Part shown: piece after piece, positions 5,495-8,682 of the stretch
How the letters are laid out: each line of letters opens with the position of its first letter
How positions within the stretch are numbered: the stretch's first letter is position 1
Origin: Firmicutes bacterium UBA2530
GTDB taxonomy: Bacteria > Bacillota > Clostridia > Tissierellales > Sedimentibacteraceae
Direction of reading: 5' to 3'
Length of the DNA: 8,682 nt
NCBI GenBank assembly: GCA_002340985.1
Contig: DDNC01000009.1
Coordinates: 183,336 to 192,017 of the forward strand
Translations under genes and position numbers: made by a program
Notes under the pieces: generated by a model
What the model saw: only the letters and a program-made list of their open reading frames with translations
Database searches by the model: none
Told to the model about the DNA's origin: nothing

Positions 5495-5955
5495 TTAGAT
5501 TTTTCATAGTTGTAAGGGATGCTCGTTCCTACTACTACATCTTCAATTTTATCAATAATCAGCCAATCGTCCATATTTCCCTGATGGTCAAATGCAAGCG
5601 GCGGCTCGATTTGCTGAACATACCCAAATTCAACCAGACATAAGCATTTCTTGTGCCAGCGCTCTTTTTGTTTCTCAGTCAAATTTAACTTGTCCTGATT
5701 GTCATTTAGTGTCTTTATAATCTCATTCTCAGTCAGTTTCACGTAATTTTGAACAGCCTTCACTGTTGCAAAGGCAGAAATACTCAATGCTCCTTTTTCC
5801 ATAAAATAGACAGTCTCTCCTTCAAACACTCTGCTGTGAGGTATCTTGCGGCCGGCTGCTCCCCTTACTACCATTGTCTTAGTTCCAGCTAAAATTTTAT
5901 CTAAAACTCGTTCACCCTTTTTCCCTGTATTATCACAATATATTAAATGTACCAT
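5488..5955 (-). CDS. Small PUA/ASCH-like domain protein
   Basis: A 155-aa soluble protein. The segment GERVLDKILAGTKTMVVRG (14-32), followed by FEGETVYFMEKG (44-55) and ISAFATVKAVQNY (59-71), resembles the beta-barrel of PUA-like/ASCH/EVE domains: a KxIxxGxKTxxxR motif, a G-D/E-x-V-Y-F strand and an A-x-V-x-x-V strand. These bind RNA or modified nucleotides. The assignment is by pattern, not close homology. A charged helical insert (72-105) and a final DDWLIIDKIEDVVVGTS strand pair complete it. The frame reaches a TTG at 5982, but the ATG at 5955 is 9 nt after GGGAGG and is the better start. It lies 53 nt downstream of the ATPase gene on the same strand. Confidence 0.7.
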   Translation of the reverse strand: MVHLIYCDNTGKKGERVLDKILAGTKTMVVRGAAGRKIPHSRVFEGETVYFMEKGALSISAFATVKAVQNYVKLTENEIIKTLNDNQDKLNLTEKQKERWHKKCLCLVEFGYVQQIEPPLAFDHQGNMDDWLIIDKIEDVVVGTSIPYNYEKSKF

Positions 5956-6008
5956 TTTTATTTTCCTCCCTTTCTTCTTCAAGTATAACCTGAGCCTTAT
6001 TGACCAAT

Positions 6009-6866
6009 TTAGTCAATCATTACATCCTCAAATTCCTTCAAAAGCCCATACAGTATGCGTATGTTTTCCAGTTCTGTCCAAGGCTTTATATCTACCGGAT
6101 TTTCATCAAGGTCATAAATCTTGGCTCCCTTCATTGAAAGTAGAAATGGCGAATGCGTGGATATAATAAACTGGCATCCTGAAAACCGTGCCAGGTCTTC
6201 AAGAAATTCCTTTAATTTCAGCTGGAGTTTAGGTGAAAGACTGTTTTCAGGCTCATCCAGCAAATAAAGTCCATCTCCTCTGATTTTTTCGATAAAAAAT
6301 TTAAAAGCGCTCTCTCCATTAGAATATCCTCGAACGTTGTTCATCAGTTCGCTCCTGACAAAGCGAGACTGCGTCTTGCTTCTTGAACTGTTCACTCTTT
6401 TCAGATACTCATAATCATCTATTGATTTAAACTGAAATTCAGAATACTTCAGACTTAAATATTCATCGAAAATTTCTTCTCTTCTTCGGTCGACACCATC
6501 ATTGATGTAGCGAATATTCAAAAGATAGTCAAATACATCATCACTGGTTATGATATTAGCTTTTGTCAGGCTGATTTCACTTTCCATACTGCACATATTG
6601 ACATAATCAGCAAAGAAATTAGATTTATTGTAGGCAGAATCACGTTTTGCTTGTATTTTTTCTGCTATAACATTTAATGCCGTTGTCTTCCCCGAACCAT
6701 TTCCTCCGTAGAAAATTGTAATCGGCTCAAAATCAACTCTTTCAAAGCCGTGTTCGGACAATATTCCAAATGGATAAAAGGAATCGTAGCATGTTCTTTT
6801 TATATCCAGGAAAAAATGAAATTCCCTGTCCCTGCTTGGGAATGTAAAATTATTTAAATAAACCAT
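6009..6866 (-). CDS. ABC-type AAA family ATPase (AAA_21-like)
   Basis: A 285-aa stand-alone ATPase with every ABC/RecF-type motif visible: Walker A YGGNGSGKTT (53-62), signature GYSNGES (180-186), Walker B LYLLDEPE (200-207), D-loop NSLSP (208-212) and H-loop ISTHSP (235-240). There is no membrane segment and no TOPRIM or other nuclease domain, so it is not an OLD-family nuclease by itself. The 100-180 insertion between Walker A and signature is helical and charged. Two starts are possible. A TTG at 6923 overlaps the deformylase stop; the ATG at 6866 has AGGAG 5 nt upstream and begins MVYLNNFTF, like other family members, so I prefer it. It follows the deformylase gene by 53 nt and precedes the PUA-like gene by 53 nt, suggesting one operon. 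The client is unknown. Confidence 0.87.
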   Translation of the reverse strand: MVYLNNFTFPSRDREFHFFLDIKRTCYDSFYPFGILSEHGFERVDFEPITIFYGGNGSGKTTALNVIAEKIQAKRDSAYNKSNFFADYVNMCSMESEISLTKANIITSDDVFDYLLNIRYINDGVDRRREEIFDEYLSLKYSEFQFKSIDDYEYLKRVNSSRSKTQSRFVRSELMNNVRGYSNGESAFKFFIEKIRGDGLYLLDEPENSLSPKLQLKLKEFLEDLARFSGCQFIISTHSPFLLSMKGAKIYDLDENPVDIKPWTELENIRILYGLLKEFEDVMID

Positions 6867-6919
6867 ACTTGCTCCTTGATTATCAATTGCTGCATCCTCC
6901 GCAAATTGTCGGTGACATA

Positions 6920-7423
6920 TCAAAGCTCCCGCTTCATTTGCTCAAAATAAAACGACTTATTATCAACCGCACGCATAGTGGCCAAAATACCATCCAAATG
7001 GTCATACTCATGCTGCAGTAGCTCCGAGAGGTCACCCTCCAGATGCATCTTTTGCTGTTTAAAATTCTCATCAAGATAAAAAATGTCCCCACGTTTATAA
7101 CGCTCTACTTTAACCAGCAGGCCGGGAAAGGACATGCAATCGTCCATCAGCGTATATTTTTCATTATCGGAAAAATTCATCACAGGATTTATAAAAACAT
7201 AGGATTTATCCGTAAACATGTACAGCAGCCGTTTTTTGATTCCTATCTGAGGTGCGGCAACCGCCCGGCCTGCTCCGTACCTTTTCCTGTAATCCATGAG
7301 GGTATCATGCAAATCCTTTACCCACTCAGGCAAAAAAACAAGGTCATCTTTTGTTATTTCTTCACTAATTTCATAAAGCTGCGGATTTCCGAGTTTCAAT
7401 ATTTCTCGTACCATCGCTTTCAT
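6920..7423 (-). CDS. Divergent peptide deformylase-like protein
   Basis: A 167-aa protein with the three peptide deformylase motifs. Motif I is GRAVAAPQIG (52-61; the usual GxGxAAPQ with the second G replaced by A). Motif II is DDCMS (94-98; the usual EGCLS), keeping the metal-ligand Cys96. Motif III is QHEYDH (137-142), with ligands H138 and H142 and catalytic E139. The active-site residues are therefore present, and it may remove N-formyl groups from nascent proteins or act on other formyl peptides. The altered motifs I and II put it in a divergent subgroup rather than the housekeeping def lineage. The start is uncertain: the ATG at 7423 touches AAGG, while an ATG at 7414 lies 9 nt after GGAAGG. 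A promoter candidate lies at 7561-7588. Confidence 0.88.
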   Translation of the reverse strand: MKAMVREILKLGNPQLYEISEEITKDDLVFLPEWVKDLHDTLMDYRKRYGAGRAVAAPQIGIKKRLLYMFTDKSYVFINPVMNFSDNEKYTLMDDCMSFPGLLVKVERYKRGDIFYLDENFKQQKMHLEGDLSELLQHEYDHLDGILATMRAVDNKSFYFEQMKREL

Positions 7424-7560
7424 CCTTCCTTTTCCTTATTTATGTTCTTTAAACTTTTGTTATATTCGTTGACCCGTAAATTCTCTTTTTCTTCTTTGCA
7501 GCTTCCATGATTATGCCACCAATAAGCCAAGTGCACATCACGTGAAATACCTATGGTTAA

Positions 7561-7588
7561 ATTATAGGATGCGATTCAAGCGAAGCAA
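7561..7588 (-). promoter_or_regulatory. Possible promoter of the deformylase-ATPase-PUA set
   Basis: Minus-strand TTGCTT (7588-7583), 16 bp, and a perfect TATAAT (7566-7561), in the 193-bp gap after the 2H phosphoesterase. Initiation near 7554 would leave a leader of about 130 nt before the deformylase. The nonamer ATAGGTATT is repeated on both sides of the promoter. Confidence 0.5.
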
Positions 7589-7616
7589 CCGGTTCAATAC
7601 CTATATTCAAAAATGC

Positions 7617-8147
7617 CTACAGCTCAAACACGCCTATATCATCGCTTGTATCAGAAGAGGTTATTTTTAATCGGGTGAGCTCTGCCATAAATGGCGAGAA
7701 ACTTTCCCAGAGAATTGAAAGAACACTTTCCTCCTGCCCCTGATTCACCAAAGCAATTGTCATGTGCGGAGTCCAGTTTTTTTGTTCCAGTGAATATAGA
7801 CACCCCTTGTCCATACAGCAACTGTCATATTTTTCATGTATGACTGAATGGAGCTCCAACAAGCCATAACTGGAAGAGGGTGCCAAAAAACACAGGCGTG
7901 CATCCGGAAAAAATCCAAAATGATTAAAGCATATCTGAATTCTTTTGTGCTGTTTTGACACATTGCCAACCCATCTTATCAGACTTTCTTCATCCACCCC
8001 TGTATAAATTCCAAACGTTATATGAGGTTCATATCCATCATCAACAGAAATACCTTGTTCTTTCAATTTTTCTTTAATTTTGTATACCTCTTGGTTCGTT
8101 TCATCGTCAAATGTGCCCATCACACATAAAGTCCTCAATTGATTCAA
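7617..8147 (-). CDS. 2H phosphoesterase / 2'-5' RNA ligase-like protein (TTG start)
   Basis: A 176-aa protein of the 2H superfamily, whose two HxT/S motifs hydrolyse or ligate 2',3'-cyclic or 2'-5' phosphodiester bonds in RNA and nucleotides. The motifs are PHITFGIY (41-48; H42, T44) and PHMTIALV (127-134; H128, T130), about 86 residues apart as expected, each starting the paired strand. FNHFGFFPDARLCFLAP (74-90) is the strand pair between them. The frame runs to a TTG at 8192 without a ribosome binding site; the TTG at 8147 has AAGGAG 7 nt upstream and begins just before the first strand (LRTLCVMGTF), so I chose it. The real substrate is unknown, as for most bacterial members. It follows the GNAT remnant by 41 nt. 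Confidence 0.83.
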   Translation of the reverse strand: MNQLRTLCVMGTFDDETNQEVYKIKEKLKEQGISVDDGYEPHITFGIYTGVDEESLIRWVGNVSKQHKRIQICFNHFGFFPDARLCFLAPSSSYGLLELHSVIHEKYDSCCMDKGCLYSLEQKNWTPHMTIALVNQGQEESVLSILWESFSPFMAELTRLKITSSDTSDDIGVFEL

Positions 8148-8188
8148 AATGTTGCTCCTTTCCTTCAACAGAATATACTGTTTTTTGT

Positions 8189-8404
8189 TCAATTATTAAG
8201 GTTGCAAATCATGATATATTCTTGCTCATTTTCAGCACTTATTTCAAATCCTACCTTCTGATACATTTTAACAGCATAGTTGTCTTTTTGAACTGCAAAA
8301 GATGTTTTTGAGTAGCCTTTCGCTCTCAAATACCCTATCATTTTCATCATTAAGTCTTCCCCTATTCCTCTTCTGTTTGTCCTGTTATATTTTACCCTAT
8401 AGCC
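8189..8404 (-). pseudogene. GNAT acetyltransferase, C-terminal remnant
   Basis: A 71-codon minus-strand frame without a proper start that is the C-terminal half of a GNAT domain. NRRGIGEDLMMKMI is the acetyl-CoA loop and helix 3. YSKTSFAVQKDNYAVKMYQKVGFE is the typical strand 5, helix 4 and N-x-A-x-x-x-Y-x-K-x-G-F signature. Upstream the frame is closed by a TAG at 8405-8407, and the N-terminal half is missing from the 80 bp before the metallophosphoesterase gene. This indicates a 5' deletion rather than a simple frameshift. An internal ATG at 8372 has GGGGA upstream and could still yield a fragment of about 60 residues, but it would lack the acetyl-CoA loop. Confidence 0.75.
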
Positions 8405-8410
8405 CTAACG

Positions 8411-8444
8411 GAAAGTCAAAATCATTTGTAAAACAGTGACTTTC
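8411..8444. repeat. 8-bp inverted repeat next to the GNAT remnant
   Basis: GAAAGTCA (8411-8418) and TGACTTTC (8437-8444) are perfect inverted copies around 18 nt, just upstream of the point where the GNAT remnant begins. No U-run follows on either strand. It could mark the deletion junction; no role can be assigned. Confidence 0.35.
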
Positions 8445-8457
8445 TTGAAAATTAATA

Positions 8458-8473
8458 TTACTCCCAAGAGTAA
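8458..8473 (-). terminator. Weak hairpin after the metallophosphoesterase gene
   Basis: Minus-strand TTACTC, loop TTGG, GAGTAA forms a 6-bp stem 11 nt after the stop codon, followed by TATTAATTTTC. The stem is short and the U-tract broken, so termination would be partial. Confidence 0.35.
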
Positions 8474-8484
8474 AAGTATTATAA

Positions 8485-8682
8485 TCAACCTTTTGAGATG
8501 TCATATGGAATCGTGACTTTTTCGTACTGGTAGTGCCCTGCGTCCGCAGTTATGCGGCACATTGTGAGTTCTAAATTAAAACGCCGTTTACCGCAGCTGC
8601 CGGGATTGAGAAACAGTACTCCCTTAATAATTTCCGCAGAATATTTGTGGGAGTGACCATAGACCACCACATCCACATCTGT
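8485..8682 (-). CDS. YfcE/MJ0936-type metallophosphoesterase, C-terminal part (cut by window edge)
   Basis: The last 65 codons of a calcineurin-like phosphoesterase of the small YfcE/MJ0936 group (Metallophos_2), which hydrolyse phosphodiesters with two metal ions. DVVVYGHSHK carries the GH-x-H metal-binding motif near the C-terminus, and FLNPGSCGKRR is the conserved NPGS loop that follows it in this family. The closing strands end in YDISKG. Family members are about 155-180 aa, so roughly 60% of the gene, with the other metal ligands, lies beyond 8682. The start is not in the window; the frame is open at the edge. Confidence 0.9.
   Translation of the reverse strand, partial: TDVDVVVYGHSHKYSAEIIKGVLFLNPGSCGKRRFNLELTMCRITADAGHYQYEKVTIPYDISKG

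Noticed and set aside
6009..6866. An OLD-type or other known defence nuclease
   Set aside because: The ATPase lacks a TOPRIM or HNH domain, and no neighbour encodes a recognisable nuclease, so a named defence system is not supported.
7043..7510. A 155-codon plus-strand open frame
   Set aside because: Antisense to the deformylase. The Phe/Ile-rich translation is the expected complement of a Lys/Asp-rich gene, with no recognisable domain.
7420..7575. A minus-strand frame of about 51 codons before the deformylase (contains AYWWHNHGSC), and an overlapping 19-codon frame starting MEAAKKKK
   Set aside because: The first has no ATG and no ribosome binding site and overlaps the promoter candidate. 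The second is very short with only a GGTGG site. Neither resembles a known protein to me, and the two conflict with each other.
1..8682. CRISPR arrays, tRNA or rRNA genes, insertion sequences
   Set aside because: No regularly spaced repeats, no tRNA cloverleaf or rRNA segment and no transposase frame were noticed on either strand by reading. No covariance-model or profile search was run.

Overview
The window reads as a stretch of chromosome from a low-GC Firmicute, most likely a member of the Clostridia. Three things point there: a PurL N-terminus of the long single-chain type, a NiCo (czcD-type) riboswitch upstream of a cation exporter, and AT-rich intergenic DNA with strong AGGAGG-type ribosome binding sites. 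This is inferred from family knowledge and not from a database search. Every convincing gene is on the minus strand; the only plus-strand signals are a short promoter/leader/terminator cassette near 4250-4406.

Reading in the direction of transcription (right to left): a metallophosphoesterase cut by the window edge (8485-8682); the C-terminal remnant of a GNAT acetyltransferase (8189-8404); a 2H phosphoesterase / 2'-5' RNA ligase-like protein with a TTG start (7617-8147); then a compact set of a divergent peptide deformylase, an ABC-type AAA ATPase and a small PUA/ASCH-like protein (5488-7423). A 49-codon fragment that looks like the tail of a winged-helix regulator (5345-5494) and a secreted lipoprotein (4417-5271) follow.

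The middle holds small enzymes typical of accessory chromosome regions: a PF04072-type SAM methyltransferase (3282-4196), a YafP-like GNAT (2713-3174), an unrecognised 52-aa ORF (2516-2674), a second GNAT with a TTG start (2057-2491), and a BFD-like [2Fe-2S] protein overlapping it (1846-2067).

The left end has the best-defined regulation. A consensus promoter (TTGACA-17-TATAAT, 1774-1802) drives a leader containing a NiCo riboswitch whose P4 3' strand doubles as the 5' arm of an intrinsic terminator. Next comes a CDF-family cation exporter (647-1540), so the exporter should be switched on when Ni2+/Co2+ (possibly Fe2+) is in excess. Further left is the first 140 codons of purL (1-421), with a near-consensus promoter and PurR-box-like ATACGAA repeats upstream.

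No CRISPR array, tRNA, rRNA, insertion sequence or complete mobile element was seen. The two gene remnants, the orphan plus-strand leader and the run of unrelated small enzymes suggest a region of gene turnover between more stable genes. I do not see a clear-cut new multi-gene system. The most distinctive items are the riboswitch-controlled exporter, the orphan attenuator-like cassette, and the deformylase/ATPase/PUA-like gene set.
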